NCBI RefSeq assembly: GCF_900142325.1
Contig: NZ_FRAM01000003.1
Span: 310,001 to 374,000, forward strand
From: Epilithonimonas mollis
Lineage (GTDB): Bacteria; Bacteroidota; Bacteroidia; Flavobacteriales; Weeksellaceae
DNA: 64,000 nt
Direction: 5' to 3'
Part shown: in pieces, positions 50,049-60,383 of the stretch
How positions within the stretch are numbered: the first letter of the stretch is position 1
Layout of the letters: each line of letters opens with the position of its first letter
Made by a program: the position numbers and the translations under genes
The notes under the pieces: model-generated
Told to the model about the DNA's origin: nothing
The model's input: only the letters and a program-made list of their open reading frames with translations
Databases searched by the model: none

Positions 50049-52625
50049 CTAATTTTCCTCTTCATCAAAAAGACTGCCGATTGTACCGCCGTCATCTTCC
50101 GGATCCGGATTGGGGCTTTCTTCGATTTCCGGTTCCTCTTCTATGACTTCCTCTGGTTCCGGGATAGTGATATTGATTGATTTCACTTTATCTTTTGTCA
50201 ACTGGTTTCCAATAGCCTTGATCCCTTTTACAACTATAAATGCATCCAGATCGACCGTTTCCGGGTCTTTTTGCTTGTCTTTGATCTTCGGAAAAACAAT
50301 TTCGGCAATAGCTCCAGATTCTGTTGTTACAAATTCTATAAATGATTTTGGATTTTCGTTTCCGAAGAATGACTGGATGTTGGTTGTTGCTTCCAAAAGA
50401 AAACGTTTAACAAAATATTTGTCTTTTTCGCCATCAAAATAGATGCAGGTAATTGGCTGCTCCGGTTTCCATTTTTCCAGAATCAGATAATCATCATCGA
50501 AACGGTTCATCAAATCGAAAGAGACTAATTTGGCTTCCCCCTGAGAACTGATTGTCAATATTTTATCATCACCTTTGAAGCTCCCGAGTAGAGTTCCGCG
50601 TCCATCAGCATTGAGACGTCTTACAGAATCATCGAACCATATTTTTCTCGGAGCCAGGGTTGAGACGCCTTCTTCTTTCATATCCACTTTTTTCACGGCA
50701 TATTTGGTAACGAGATTACCTTTGGAATCACGTCCCTTGATTGCCAGCTCAGAAAATCCGATATCGATTTTATTCTTTCTGACTCTTGCATTGGGTTTCA
50801 GAATCACAGAAACGACTTCCGCTTCACCATTCGGGTTCGCAGAGAAATAAAGCATTTCTGATCCTTTTTTGTCAGAAGCCAGTTTATAATCCGTATTTCT
50901 CGTGACGCCGGTTACAGAGAAACGCTTCATGTAATAAGGACCTTCACGTCCCTCGCGGTAAATCATATTATAAACGGTGCGTTTGTCATTCTTTTTCCAA
51001 ACTGCAACATGCTCAATATTCTTGCCGATGAAAGTTTTTGCTTCCACTTTTACAACCTTCATGGTTCCATCTTTTTGGAACGTAATGATATCGTCGATGT
51101 CCGAGCAGTCAAACAGATATTCGTCTTTTTTGAGAGAAGTCCCGATAAAGCCTTCTTCTCTGTTGACATAGAATTTTTCATTGGCAACAGCAACTTTGGT
51201 TGCATCAATGGTATCAAAAATCCTCAGTTCGGTTTTTCTTTCTTTCCCTTTTCCGTATTTTTTCTGAATATTGGTATAATAATCTATAGCATAAGTAATC
51301 AGATTTTCCAGATGATATTTAACCTGTTCGATCTTCCCTTCCAATGCGAGGATATTTTCTTTGAACTTATCCAGATCGAAACGGGAAATCCTTTTGATAC
51401 GGATCTCCGTCAACCTTACAATATCTTCCTCCGTAACAGCTCTCAACAGATGTTTTATATGCGGTTTCAGGCCTTCGTCAATCGTTTTGATGACCTCATC
51501 CCACGACTTTACTTCTTCGATATCGTGATAGATTCTGTTCTCTATAAAAATCCTTTCAAGGGAAGAAAAATGCCAGCTTTCCTGCAACTCATGAAGTTCG
51601 ATTTCCAGTTCTTTTTTCAGAAGAGAAACCGTATGATCCGTGTTATGTTTCAGGATATCAGAAACGGATAAAAACATTGGTTTGTCACCAACAATCACAC
51701 AGGCGTTGGGCGAAATCGGAACTTCACAATCTGTGAAAGCATAAAGTGCGTCGATGGTTTTATCCGGAGAAACATCGGGGTGAAGATGGATATTGATTTC
51801 AACAGCATCCGATGTGTTGTCCTCGATTTTTTTTATTTTAATCTTGCCTCTTTCATTGGCTTTCAGAATACTGTCGATCAAATCGCTGGTATTCTTCGAA
51901 AAAGGAAGTTCAGTAATTGTTAGTGTATGCTTGTCTTTTTGGGAAATCCTTGCTCTTGCACGGATTTTTCCGCCTCTTTTTCCATCATTATATGCAGAGA
52001 CATCCAACATCCCGGCAGTCAGAAAATCAGGAAATATTTCGAATTTTTTTCCTTTGAGATGAAGAATAGATGCGGTAATCAGCTCATTGAAATTATGAGG
52101 CATAATCTTGGTAGAGAGTCCAACCCCGATTCCTTCGACACCTTGGGCGAGCAACAATGGAAATTTAACCGGAAGATCAACCGGTTCATTGTTCCGTCCA
52201 TCATAGGACTTGGTCCAGTGAGTAGTTTTCGGATTGAAAACCACATCCAGAGCAAACGGTGTAAGCCTGGCTTCAATATATCTTGCTGCTGCTGCGGAAT
52301 CGCCGGTATAGATATTCCCCCAGTTTCCCTGGGTATCAATCAGTAATTCTTTTTGCCCGATCTGAACCATCGCATCTGTAATGGAAGCATCACCATGCGG
52401 ATGGTATTTCATCGTATTTCCAACGATATTCGCAACTTTGTTATAGCGACCGTCTTCCAGCTCACGCATAGAATGCATAATCCTGCGCTGAACCGGCTTG
52501 AATCCGTCAAAAATAGACGGAATTGCTCTATCTAAAATAACATAAGATGCATAATCCAGAAACCAGTCCTTGTATAATCCGGAAACCTTTTTCAGGCTTT
52601 CTTCGTGATGTGTGCTTTCTTCCAT
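50049..52625 (-). CDS. parC: DNA topoisomerase IV subunit A
   Basis: ParC is the DNA cleavage subunit of topoisomerase IV, which unlinks daughter chromosomes. The 858-residue protein has the winged helix with FDGFKPVQRRIMHSM, YHPHGDASITDAMV, and the nucleophile Tyr116 in AAAARYIEARL, then the tower, coiled coil and a C-terminal beta-propeller. An acidic tail (EEVIEEEPEIEESPNPDPED) ends the protein. The ATG overlaps the stop codon of the upstream 166-residue gene. Pairing with parE at 53148 supports ParC rather than GyrA. Confidence 0.94.
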   Translation of the reverse strand: MEESTHHEESLKKVSGLYKDWFLDYASYVILDRAIPSIFDGFKPVQRRIMHSMRELEDGRYNKVANIVGNTMKYHPHGDASITDAMVQIGQKELLIDTQGNWGNIYTGDSAAAARYIEARLTPFALDVVFNPKTTHWTKSYDGRNNEPVDLPVKFPLLLAQGVEGIGVGLSTKIMPHNFNELITASILHLKGKKFEIFPDFLTAGMLDVSAYNDGKRGGKIRARARISQKDKHTLTITELPFSKNTSDLIDSILKANERGKIKIKKIEDNTSDAVEINIHLHPDVSPDKTIDALYAFTDCEVPISPNACVIVGDKPMFLSVSDILKHNTDHTVSLLKKELEIELHELQESWHFSSLERIFIENRIYHDIEEVKSWDEVIKTIDEGLKPHIKHLLRAVTEEDIVRLTEIRIKRISRFDLDKFKENILALEGKIEQVKYHLENLITYAIDYYTNIQKKYGKGKERKTELRIFDTIDATKVAVANEKFYVNREEGFIGTSLKKDEYLFDCSDIDDIITFQKDGTMKVVKVEAKTFIGKNIEHVAVWKKNDKRTVYNMIYREGREGPYYMKRFSVTGVTRNTDYKLASDKKGSEMLYFSANPNGEAEVVSVILKPNARVRKNKIDIGFSELAIKGRDSKGNLVTKYAVKKVDMKEEGVSTLAPRKIWFDDSVRRLNADGRGTLLGSFKGDDKILTISSQGEAKLVSFDLMNRFDDDYLILEKWKPEQPITCIYFDGEKDKYFVKRFLLEATTNIQSFFGNENPKSFIEFVTTESGAIAEIVFPKIKDKQKDPETVDLDAFIVVKGIKAIGNQLTKDKVKSINITIPEPEEVIEEEPEIEESPNPDPEDDGGTIGSLFDEEEN

Positions 52626-53125
52626 TAATCTGACGCTGTATTATCGTTGTGCCCAATTTCCAAATTGGCTTTTACCACTTTATTCAATGAAAATTTCAAA
52701 TCTTTTATTTGTTTTCTGGTGAGATAGGTAATATCATATTTTAAAATAATCACGCGGTTTTTTTTGCTGGTTATATAAATGTATAATCTCTTGAAAATAA
52801 AGCCATTTATGATATTAAACTTTACCAGTTTATATTTTGGAAATTCATCTTTTGCATTTTTTTTTGAGAATATATACAAAATATGGCTATTCCTGAAATT
52901 GAGTGCTTCTCCGTCACTATCATATTCAAAAAGAGGTTTACCCATGACATAAAGAGGGATAAGAAGCAATACCGGAATCAGGAGTAAAATCCAGGCTTTG
53001 TTTCCCAGAACATCAAACTTACTGATCTCCATGAGGTAACCAATTACACCCAGGATAAAAATAATTCCTACTATCGTGTAAACAAAAGTAATAACCGGAG
53101 TGTTATTTTTATTACTTAATCTCAT
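52625..53125 (-). CDS. Membrane protein between parE and parC
   Basis: The 166-residue protein has two membrane helices near its N-terminus (VITFVYTIVGIIFILGVIGY and ILLLIPVLLLIPLYVMG) and a soluble C-terminal domain of about 100 residues (FEYDSDGEALNFRNSHILYI ... KFSLNKVVKANLEIG) with the strand pattern of a PH-like (bPH) domain; this is inference. It is coupled to parC by TAATG. I do not recognise a named family. Why it sits between the topoisomerase subunits is unclear. Confidence 0.7.
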   Translation of the reverse strand: MRLSNKNNTPVITFVYTIVGIIFILGVIGYLMEISKFDVLGNKAWILLLIPVLLLIPLYVMGKPLFEYDSDGEALNFRNSHILYIFSKKNAKDEFPKYKLVKFNIINGFIFKRLYIYITSKKNRVIILKYDITYLTRKQIKDLKFSLNKVVKANLEIGHNDNTASD

Positions 53126-53147
53126 TTTATGTTTTTACTTTGGGAAA

Positions 53148-55031
53148 TTAAACATCAACTTCCCGGATCGCCTCTTTTTTATCTATGTCGGTATCTTCTA
53201 CCACCAGATTGTCCAATATGAACAATTGTCTGTCCGGTGTATTTTTCCCCATATAAAATTCCAGAAGTTGTTCTATCGTCTGGTCTTTCCCGACTACAAC
53301 AGGTTCTAATCTGATATCCTTTCCAATAAAATGTTTGAACTCGTCCGGGGAAATCTCTCCTAATCCTTTGAATCGCGTAATTTCCGGATTTTTCCCCAAT
53401 TCATTTAGTGCTTTCAACCGTTCAGCATCTGAGTAACAATATCTTGTTTCTTTCTTGTTTCTGACACGGAAAAGTGGTGTTTGAAGGATATACAAATGTC
53501 CGTTTTTTATAAGATCAGGAAAAAACTGAAGGAAAAAAGTAATCATCAATAACCTTATATGCATCCCGTCCACATCCGCATCTGTAGCGATCACGACATG
53601 ATTGTAACGCAGATCCTCCAGACTCTCTTCGATGTTGAGTGCAGCCTGCAAAAGATTGAATTCTTCATTTTCATAAACCACTTTCTTCGTGAGCCCATAA
53701 CAGTTCAGAGGTTTTCCTTTCAAAGAAAAAACAGCTTGTGTTTCCACATCTCTGGACTTTGTAATGGAACCGGAAGCAGAATCACCTTCCGTAATAAAGA
53801 TCATTGTTTCTGATTTTCTTGCAGCTTTCTGATCATTGTAATGATGCCTGCAGTCCCTCAGTTTTTTATTATGCAACGATACTTTTTTAGCACGTTCTCG
53901 AGCCAGTTTCTGGATTCCGGAAAGCTCTTTTCTCTCTCTTTCCGAGATCATGATCTTCCTCAGGATTGCTTCTGCAACCTCCGGGTTTTTGTGAAGAAAA
54001 TTATCCAGTTTGTTTTTCAGAAAATCGATAATGAAAGTTCTGACAGTAACGCCGCCAGGTTCGATCTCATTCGATCCTAATTTTGTCTTGGTCTGAGATT
54101 CAAAAACAGGTTCAATAACTTTCACGGAAACGGCAGCGATAATTGATTTTCGTATATCAGCCGCTTCAAAATTTTTATTATAGAATTCTCTTATCGTCTT
54201 CACAAAAGCTTCACGAAAAGCATTCAGGTGTGTTCCGCCCTGTGTTGTGTTCTGCCCGTTAACAAAAGAAAAATAAGTTTCTGTCTGGGATTTGTCAGAA
54301 TGGGTTATGGCAACCTCAATGTCTTCATCCTTCAGATGAATGATGGGATAAAGAATGTCACTTTCCAGCTCTTCTTCCAAAAGATCTCTCAATCCGTTCT
54401 CAGAATAGAATTTTTCACCATTGAAAACGATGGTCAGTCCAGGATTGAGATAAGCATAATTCCGCAGCATCCTTTCCACATATTCTTTCCGGAATTTGAA
54501 ATTCAGGAAAATGTCTTCATCGGGAACAAAGCTGATTTCCGTGCCGTTTCTGTCAGAAGAATCGGCTTCCGGATAATCCGTTTTGATGACGCCCCTGGAG
54601 AATTCTGCCATTTTCACTCGGCCTTCCCGTACAGATTTTACACGGAAAAACCCGGATAAGGCATTGACTGCTTTGGTACCGACACCATTCAGACCAACCG
54701 ATTTTTTAAAAGCTTTGCTGTCGTATTTCCCTCCGGTATTCATTTTGGAAACTGCATCAACCACTTTCCCCAACGGAATTCCACGTCCAAAATCACGGAT
54801 CGTAACTTTTCCTTCATCCATTTTGATCTCGATGCGTTTTCCGGCTTTCATCACGAATTCATCAATCGAGTTGTCGATGATCTCTTTGAGGAGAATATAT
54901 ATCCCGTCATCCGCAGAAGAACCGTCGCCCAGTTTCCCGATGTACATCCCGGGACGAAGCCTGATATGCTCCTGCCAGTCGAGTGTACGGATATTGTCTT
55001 CGGAATAATTTACAGGATTAATTTCGCTCAT
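53148..55031 (-). CDS. parE: DNA topoisomerase IV subunit B
   Basis: ParE is the ATPase subunit of topoisomerase IV. The 627-residue protein has the GHKL ATPase with [32 protein letters not shown] (N box), [13 protein letters not shown] and [14 protein letters not shown], then the transducer, and the TOPRIM domain with [29 protein letters not shown] and [15 protein letters not shown]. It starts the transcript parE, the 166-residue membrane protein, parC and possibly the rhomboid gene. Confidence 0.95.
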   Translation of the reverse strand: MSEINPVNYSEDNIRTLDWQEHIRLRPGMYIGKLGDGSSADDGIYILLKEIIDNSIDEFVMKAGKRIEIKMDEGKVTIRDFGRGIPLGKVVDAVSKMNTGGKYDSKAFKKSVGLNGVGTKAVNALSGFFRVKSVREGRVKMAEFSRGVIKTDYPEADSSDRNGTEISFVPDEDIFLNFKFRKEYVERMLRNYAYLNPGLTIVFNGEKFYSENGLRDLLEEELESDILYPIIHLKDEDIEVAITHSDKSQTETYFSFVNGQNTTQGGTHLNAFREAFVKTIREFYNKNFEAADIRKSIIAAVSVKVIEPVFESQTKTKLGSNEIEPGGVTVRTFIIDFLKNKLDNFLHKNPEVAEAILRKIMISERERKELSGIQKLARERAKKVSLHNKKLRDCRHHYNDQKAARKSETMIFITEGDSASGSITKSRDVETQAVFSLKGKPLNCYGLTKKVVYENEEFNLLQAALNIEESLEDLRYNHVVIATDADVDGMHIRLLMITFFLQFFPDLIKNGHLYILQTPLFRVRNKKETRYCYSDAERLKALNELGKNPEITRFKGLGEISPDEFKHFIGKDIRLEPVVVGKDQTIEQLLEFYMGKNTPDRQLFILDNLVVEDTDIDKKEAIREVDV

Positions 55032-55155
55032 ATATTTTGAATTTCTAAAAACGTTGAAACCGCTAAGAATCGATAACTCACAAATTTAACGAAATGAAAT
55101 TTAATTTGAAAGTTTTGAGAATTTATTTTAACCGATATTGCTAAATATTTATTAA

Positions 55156-55186
55156 CAAAAAAAGCCAGACGACTGTCCGGCTTCAT
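55156..55186 (-). terminator. Rho-independent terminator of the choice-of-anchor protein gene
   Basis: On the minus strand AAGCCGGACAGTCGTCTGGCTT folds into a stem of about nine pairs with one mismatch, followed by seven T. It lies 40 bases past the stop. Confidence 0.85.
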
Positions 55187-55226
55187 TTTTAATTTTGAAT
55201 AAACTTAAAACATAAAGTCGAAAAGC

Positions 55227-56024
55227 TTATTTTTTAATAATTTTCTTAGATAGAATCTGTGAAGTGGTATGAATATTCAGAATATACTGACCGGAAGGGA
55301 GTTTTCTTACATCAGCTTCAGGCGTCTGATTTTCCAAAACCATTTTTCCATTCATATCATACAGTCTGATTTTTTTGAAATCTTCTACTCCTTTTACCCG
55401 GATCATATCTGAAGCAGGATTTGGATAAACATGGATTTCGGATGCATTAAAATCCGAAACAGCCAAGTTCATATCCTCCAAAACCTGAATATTATCGATG
55501 ATCAGAACCAAAAGATCCGTACAGTTATAATGTCTGAAGACAACCTGAACATCCTGACCCGCAAAATCAGAAATATCCACAGTCACATGTTTGGCTTCAT
55601 CCATATATCCCGCATCCAGTGTCTCTTCAAAAACCGGCGTTTCCGTTCCTGTAAAAGTAGAATTTGCCGGGATTACATAAACCGCATAATGCTCCTGAAA
55701 AACGACATCATCAAAAGCACCGACATCAAACTTCAGACTTAACTTTTTTTCTGAGTTGTCTGGTAAGGAGATTACCGGACTTGTCAAAGTATTATCCGGA
55801 GTGAACGCTTCCAAAAACCAGGACCATGATGTAGCATAATATCCCGTGAAAGCATCAATAGAACTGTCATCAAACTCCCATTTCTCACCGTCGCCGTCTC
55901 TATCTGTATTGGTCCACGAGTTCCGTCCAGTTTCTGTTTCAAAATCTTCTTTGAAAACAACAATCTGAGCTGATACGGACAAGCCCGTTAATAATAAAGA
56001 TGCAAATAGTAATTTTTTAAGCAT
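55227..56024 (-). CDS. Secreted T9SS cargo with choice-of-anchor J domain
   Basis: The 265-residue protein has a signal peptide (MLKKLLFASLLLTGLSVSAQ) and a jelly-roll domain of the choice-of-anchor J / MAM type: VFKEDFETETGRNSWTNTDR, KWEFDDSSIDAFTGYYATSW, DNTLTSPVISLPDNSEKKL and VVFRHYNCTDLLVLIIDNIQ. The end (IHVYPNPASDMIRVKGVEDF ... SKKIIKK) is a T9SS type A sorting domain. It should be secreted and attached to the surface; its ligand is unknown. Confidence 0.9.
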   Translation of the reverse strand: MLKKLLFASLLLTGLSVSAQIVVFKEDFETETGRNSWTNTDRDGDGEKWEFDDSSIDAFTGYYATSWSWFLEAFTPDNTLTSPVISLPDNSEKKLSLKFDVGAFDDVVFQEHYAVYVIPANSTFTGTETPVFEETLDAGYMDEAKHVTVDISDFAGQDVQVVFRHYNCTDLLVLIIDNIQVLEDMNLAVSDFNASEIHVYPNPASDMIRVKGVEDFKKIRLYDMNGKMVLENQTPEADVRKLPSGQYILNIHTTSQILSKKIIKK

Positions 56025-56059
56025 ATAATTTTATATTTAAATTTCCGGCTAAAATAAAT

Positions 56060-56090
56060 AAAAAAACGCCTTCATCTCTGAAAGCGTTTC
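56060..56090 (-). terminator. Rho-independent terminator of ychF
   Basis: On the minus strand AAACGCTTTCAGAGATGAAG GCGTTT forms a stem of about nine pairs with one bulge, followed by seven T. It lies 22 bases past the ychF stop. Confidence 0.85.
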
Positions 56091-56111
56091 TGAATATTTT
56101 TTAAATGTTAC

Positions 56112-57203
56112 TTAAACATTGAATCTGAAATGCATGATATCACCATCCTGAACGACATACTCCTTCCCTTCAACAGAAAGTTTCCCGGCTTCTTTTACTT
56201 TAGCTTCGGAGCCATAAGTCATATAATCATTATATTTAATAACTTCTGCACGGATAAATCCTTTCTCAAAATCTGTGTGAATAACTCCAGCTGCCTGTGG
56301 CGCAGTCCAACCCTGCCCAATGGTCCAGGCTCTGACTTCCTTGACACCAGCTGTGAAATAGGTCTGTAATTTCAGAAGATCATACGCTTTTCTGATCAGT
56401 CGGTTTACACCCGGCTCTTCCAGCCCAAGCTCTTCCAGGAACATCTGTCTTTCTTCGAAAGTTTCCAGCTCATTGATGTCAGCTTCGATCTGAGCGGCTA
56501 AAACAACAACTTCAGCATTTTCGGATTTTGCCATTTCTTCGATTTTCCCAATCCAGGCATTTCCGTTTTTAATAGAATTTTCATCAACATTACAAACATA
56601 AAGCACAGGCTTGTTGGTCAATAACTGAACTTCTCCGATAATCGACTTTGTAAAATCATCTGTCGGAAACTCTCTGGCATTTTTCCCGTCTTCTACAAAT
56701 TTCTGTAAGTTTTGTAAAGTTTCGTAAGTTAAGATATCTTCCTTTTTCCCGGATTTGATGAATTTTTTAGCTTTATCAACCGCTTTTCCTATTGTTTCCA
56801 AATCTTTCAGCTGCAACTCAATATCGATAATTTCTTTGTCTCTCATCGGGTCAACAGAGCCTTCTACATGAATAATGTTCCCATTATCAAAACATCTCAA
56901 AACATGGATGATCGCTTCACATTCGCGGATATTTGCCAAAAACTGATTCCCAAGACCTTCTCCTTTACTTGCGCCTTTTACCAAACCGGCGATATCTACA
57001 ATCTCTACGACTGCAGGCAATACACGTTCAGGATTTACGATTTTTTCTAATTCGAAAAGTCGCGGATCCGGAACAGAAACCGTTCCCAGATTGGGCTCGA
57101 TTGTACAAAACGGATAGTTTGCAGACTGTGCCTTTGCATTGCTAAGACAATTAAAAAGAGTTGACTTTCCTACATTCGGAAGACCTACGATGCCACATTT
57201 CAT
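56112..57203 (-). CDS. ychF: Redox-responsive ATPase YchF (Obg-like)
   Basis: YchF is a ribosome-associated P-loop ATPase of the Obg family that affects translation initiation and the oxidative stress response. The 363-residue protein has Walker A GLPNVGKSTLFNCLS, DIAGLVKGASKGEGLGNQFL, the altered NKxD element NVDE in LYVCNVDENS (ATP instead of GTP specificity), a coiled-coil hairpin and the C-terminal TGS domain (FTAGVKEVRAWTIGQGWTAP). It is transcribed alone, divergent from the DciA-like gene. Confidence 0.96.
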   Translation of the reverse strand: MKCGIVGLPNVGKSTLFNCLSNAKAQSANYPFCTIEPNLGTVSVPDPRLFELEKIVNPERVLPAVVEIVDIAGLVKGASKGEGLGNQFLANIRECEAIIHVLRCFDNGNIIHVEGSVDPMRDKEIIDIELQLKDLETIGKAVDKAKKFIKSGKKEDILTYETLQNLQKFVEDGKNAREFPTDDFTKSIIGEVQLLTNKPVLYVCNVDENSIKNGNAWIGKIEEMAKSENAEVVVLAAQIEADINELETFEERQMFLEELGLEEPGVNRLIRKAYDLLKLQTYFTAGVKEVRAWTIGQGWTAPQAAGVIHTDFEKGFIRAEVIKYNDYMTYGSEAKVKEAGKLSVEGKEYVVQDGDIMHFRFNV

Positions 57204-57326
57204 ATATATCGGGTTTAAGGTTTTTTTAGTTTAAGATTAAAAAAATATTGAATTTTAAATATTAAACTTTTAGCGTGCAAAGATACTGATTTTGTATTTG
57301 AATTCTCTACTTTTACAACCTTAATT

Positions 57327-57623
57327 ATGAGCAGAAAAAAACGCGAATATCTTTCTTCCGAACTGATGAATTCTTTTGCAAAGATCTATGGTTTTGAAGA
57401 CAAGCTGAAAGCTTTTGAGATCAGAGATTTTCTTGAGGATTATCTTTCAGATGATCTTTTTTCGGAGATTGACACCATCAATCTCAAGGAAAGGGTTTTG
57501 GTTTTACGGATAAAATCACCGCTTCTGAAAAATGATTTCCGGATGAGAAAAACATTTTTCCTGAAAAAATTCCGGGAAGTACTGAAAGATGAATCGCTGA
57601 TTAATGACCTTCTGATTTTGTAG
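57327..57623 (+). CDS. DUF721 / DciA-like protein
   Basis: The 98-residue protein fits the DUF721 family, whose best-known member DciA helps load the replicative helicase DnaB in bacteria that lack DnaC or DnaI. Visible features are the N-terminal helix SSELMNSFAKIYGFEDKLKA, the KH-like fold with LKERVLVLRIKSPLLKNDFR and the following helix. A Bacteroidetes DciA of about 100 residues is usual. Its 3' end overlaps the convergent gcr gene by 23 bases. Confidence 0.82.
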   Translation: MSRKKREYLSSELMNSFAKIYGFEDKLKAFEIRDFLEDYLSDDLFSEIDTINLKERVLVLRIKSPLLKNDFRMRKTFFLKKFREVLKDESLINDLLIL

Positions 57624-59628
57624 AAATATCCTGGATCATTTTTTTACTTTTCTCATCCAGCATTGATCTCAACGGAAAGAAAAAACGGAATGGATTTTTA
57701 ACAAAATACCTGAAAATTTCTCTGAAAATCTCCTTCGCCTCATTCAGCTCCACTTTTCTGGAACGGAATGCCAATAGCATTGACAGGCCGAAACTGACGA
57801 TGAAATTAAAAAAGCCAATGATAAAAACCGTGGTGAAGGAAATCCAAAACGTGTAAGAAGTGACCACAAAATCTTTACCATAAAGTCCCAGAGCAAAATT
57901 ACCTGCTGCAAAAGTGATATGACGGATGTCCAGATCCAGACCCAGGAATAATCCAATCGGTGCGGTTGCTCCCAGAAAGACCCCAAACCAAAAATTGGAA
58001 ACTATGCCAGCCCAGTTTTTGGAATAGTAAAGAGAAAGCTGCATTGCAATTCTCTGTCCGAAGAAATAATTGATAAAAGGATTTTTAGCAATTCTTTTCG
58101 GAATCTGATAAAAAACCGAATTATTCCCGATATTTCCTGAAATGACACCAGAAATAAACAGAAAAACACCTGCAATAGATGCATGCAAAATAGCTTTGGA
58201 CTGAAACGGATCCAGATCATACAACAGCTTGCCGGATTTTTCGAAAGCGAAATTCTGTTTAAAAAGAATTTCCAATCCGTAGATGATGGCCAGTGAAACA
58301 GGAAATGACAGCAAAACATTTCCTACAAATGCGATGAACTGGGAACGGAATAATTGTGAAACCACATGTGCAAATTCCCTGTATATACTTCTGTTATTAC
58401 CTTCTGACAATACCTTTGCCATTGTTGCTGCGGTCATTGCCGGCTGTTTTGTCGCCAGCGTGAACCGCATCAGATAAATCATCACAAATCCCATTGCGTA
58501 GTTGAAGGAAAACAGCATTGCGTGTGCAAAATCACTTGCGGGAATATAGCTGTAAAGCATTTTCAGTACACAAAGCGCTCCCACAATCACTCCTCCTCCG
58601 GACGCTTTCCAAAACATCGTCATATAGGATTTGAATGTCGAAGTGATATAGTGTGTCCCGACTTCTGCCGTGTGATTGGTAATAAGATGCGACATCAGCC
58701 TGGTACTGTCTGCGACCAGATCACGCAGGTTATTTTTATGAGATTTGTATTTCAGAATATTGAAAAACAATTGTTTGGAATTGATGAGGTAATCCGCCTC
58801 TTCATCGATCACAAATAGTTTAATAATATCAGACATCCTGTTAAGCTGCTGACGGATCTTGAGCAGCGACTGGTTGGTTTTGCTGGAAATCCCGTATTTT
58901 GAAGAATTTTTGAATGCAATATTTACAAAATCAAGACATTGTTCCAGATAGACTTTTGTCTGTTTATATATTTCGTCCGAGGAAGAAAGTTTAAAGTCTT
59001 TGTCATTTTTGAAGTTGGCATTCAGTATATCCAGTTCATTTTGCAACGCCAGAAAGGGATTGTCAAAATTTTTATATTCAGGCGCCATTTTCATAACTTC
59101 CACATCCAGCGCATTACCTATGACACGCCAGGCCAGGATATTGAGCGAAAAAAGCAGTTCTTTTTTGACCTGGATTTTATCAATAAATCTGTCAATCCTC
59201 AACAGCCGAAACAGTTCATCAACTTTATCTTCCGGTGAATTCTGAAAAAATTCCAGGTCTTTTTTGGGCGTAACAAGAACGTTATCTACAAGATACCAGA
59301 CAGTTTTTTCATTTTCTATCGGTGGGAGCACTTTATTCAGCAATCTCTTTTTGAATTCCGGGAAGAAAGCGTTTTCAGAAAGAATATCAGCCTCGGTCAA
59401 AGAAAGATTGAATGAGCGGTCTTCAAAAACATTCCTGATATAGACCATCAGATTTTCCCTGATATGGGAGTTATCTTTGAGATAAGCCGTGAAAACACCG
59501 AGATCTTCTCTTTTCAGGCTCATGATAATTTCGGACAATGGCTCGAGAGACAAGGTTTCATTCTCCTCGCTGAAGTATTTTTTCAGAACAATGCTAAAAC
59601 TGTCTTTTCTGAGTAACCTAATCGCCAT
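57601..59628 (-). CDS. Gcr-family membrane protein ('site-specific recombinase')
   Basis: The 675-residue protein belongs to the family named after the Neisseria Gcr 'site-specific recombinase'. The first 320 residues are soluble and helical, the rest has about seven membrane helices with AMGFVMIYLMRFTLATKQPA, GNVLLSFPVSLAIIYGLE, FISGVISGNIGNNSVFY and GLFLGLDLDIRHITFAAGNF. No serine or tyrosine recombinase motif is visible, so the recombinase name is doubtful. The 3' end overlaps the DciA-like gene in opposite orientation. Confidence 0.85.
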   Translation of the reverse strand: MAIRLLRKDSFSIVLKKYFSEENETLSLEPLSEIIMSLKREDLGVFTAYLKDNSHIRENLMVYIRNVFEDRSFNLSLTEADILSENAFFPEFKKRLLNKVLPPIENEKTVWYLVDNVLVTPKKDLEFFQNSPEDKVDELFRLLRIDRFIDKIQVKKELLFSLNILAWRVIGNALDVEVMKMAPEYKNFDNPFLALQNELDILNANFKNDKDFKLSSSDEIYKQTKVYLEQCLDFVNIAFKNSSKYGISSKTNQSLLKIRQQLNRMSDIIKLFVIDEEADYLINSKQLFFNILKYKSHKNNLRDLVADSTRLMSHLITNHTAEVGTHYITSTFKSYMTMFWKASGGGVIVGALCVLKMLYSYIPASDFAHAMLFSFNYAMGFVMIYLMRFTLATKQPAMTAATMAKVLSEGNNRSIYREFAHVVSQLFRSQFIAFVGNVLLSFPVSLAIIYGLEILFKQNFAFEKSGKLLYDLDPFQSKAILHASIAGVFLFISGVISGNIGNNSVFYQIPKRIAKNPFINYFFGQRIAMQLSLYYSKNWAGIVSNFWFGVFLGATAPIGLFLGLDLDIRHITFAAGNFALGLYGKDFVVTSYTFWISFTTVFIIGFFNFIVSFGLSMLLAFRSRKVELNEAKEIFREIFRYFVKNPFRFFFPLRSMLDEKSKKMIQDISTKSEGH

Positions 59629-59644
59629 ATTACTACAAAAGTAA

Positions 59645-60292
59645 TTATTTCAGAACAATATTGTTCATCTGTCTCATAATCCAGTTGTGTTTTTTTCTTA
59701 GATAAGGGCTTGGATTTTTGGGATCATATTTTTTCGGGTTTGGCAAAACGGCAGCAATCCATGCCGCTTCACTTTTGGTCATATCTTTTGCCGGCTTATT
59801 AAAATAATAATTTGAAGCTGCTTCTACACCAAAAACGCCCTGTCCCATCTCGATAGAATTCAGGTATCTTTCGAGGATAATATCCTTTCCCCAGATTTTT
59901 TCTATAATGAAGGTATAAATCGCTTCCAGTCCTTTTCTGATCCAGCTTCTCCCCTGCCAAAGAAAGATATTTTTTGCCGTCTGCTGAGAGATTGTACTTC
60001 CCCCTCTTACAACTTTGCCCTTTTTATCATTTTTTTTCATGGCTTTTTCGATCTGTTTATAATCGAAGCCATTATGAGAATAGAACAACTGGTCTTCTGA
60101 TGCAATAACCGCTTTTTTAACATTATTCCCCATCTCATCATACGGGATATAATCCCGCTGTAGCTTGCCATATTTTATCAGACCGCCCAATTGTGTAAAA
60201 GTAATAGGCGGATTAAAGAATATCCCGAAAATAATAAAAAGTATGTTTGCTAAAACAAGAATCAGAAATAGCTTCTTAATAAACTTCCACAT
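59645..60292 (-). CDS. mtgA: Monofunctional peptidoglycan glycosyltransferase MtgA
   Basis: MtgA polymerises lipid II into glycan strands. The 215-residue protein has one N-terminal membrane anchor and a GT51 domain with the catalytic glutamate in VIASEDQLFYSHNGFD, then GGSTISQQTAKNIFLW, ILERYLNSIEMGQGVFGVEA and EAAWIAAVLPNPKKYDP. It lacks a transpeptidase domain. It lies 16 bases upstream of the Gcr-family gene on the same strand, so both are probably co-transcribed. Confidence 0.95.
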   Translation of the reverse strand: MWKFIKKLFLILVLANILFIIFGIFFNPPITFTQLGGLIKYGKLQRDYIPYDEMGNNVKKAVIASEDQLFYSHNGFDYKQIEKAMKKNDKKGKVVRGGSTISQQTAKNIFLWQGRSWIRKGLEAIYTFIIEKIWGKDIILERYLNSIEMGQGVFGVEAASNYYFNKPAKDMTKSEAAWIAAVLPNPKKYDPKNPSPYLRKKHNWIMRQMNNIVLK

Positions 60293-60383
60293 TGCAACAA
60301 TTTTCAGCGAAAATAAAACAAAAAATTCATCTTACCGATTTATCAGCTATAGAAATATCATAATCAGAATAAAAATTTTTGCA

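Noticed and set aside
51009-51671. 220-codon open frame antisense to parC
   Set aside because: It lies entirely in parC, is Phe/Ile-rich as expected for antisense of AT-rich DNA, and has no recognisable domain.
57601-59628. Possible integration hotspot because of the recombinase name
   Set aside because: No recombinase motif, attachment site, direct repeat or mobile gene is visible; the name comes from the family only.
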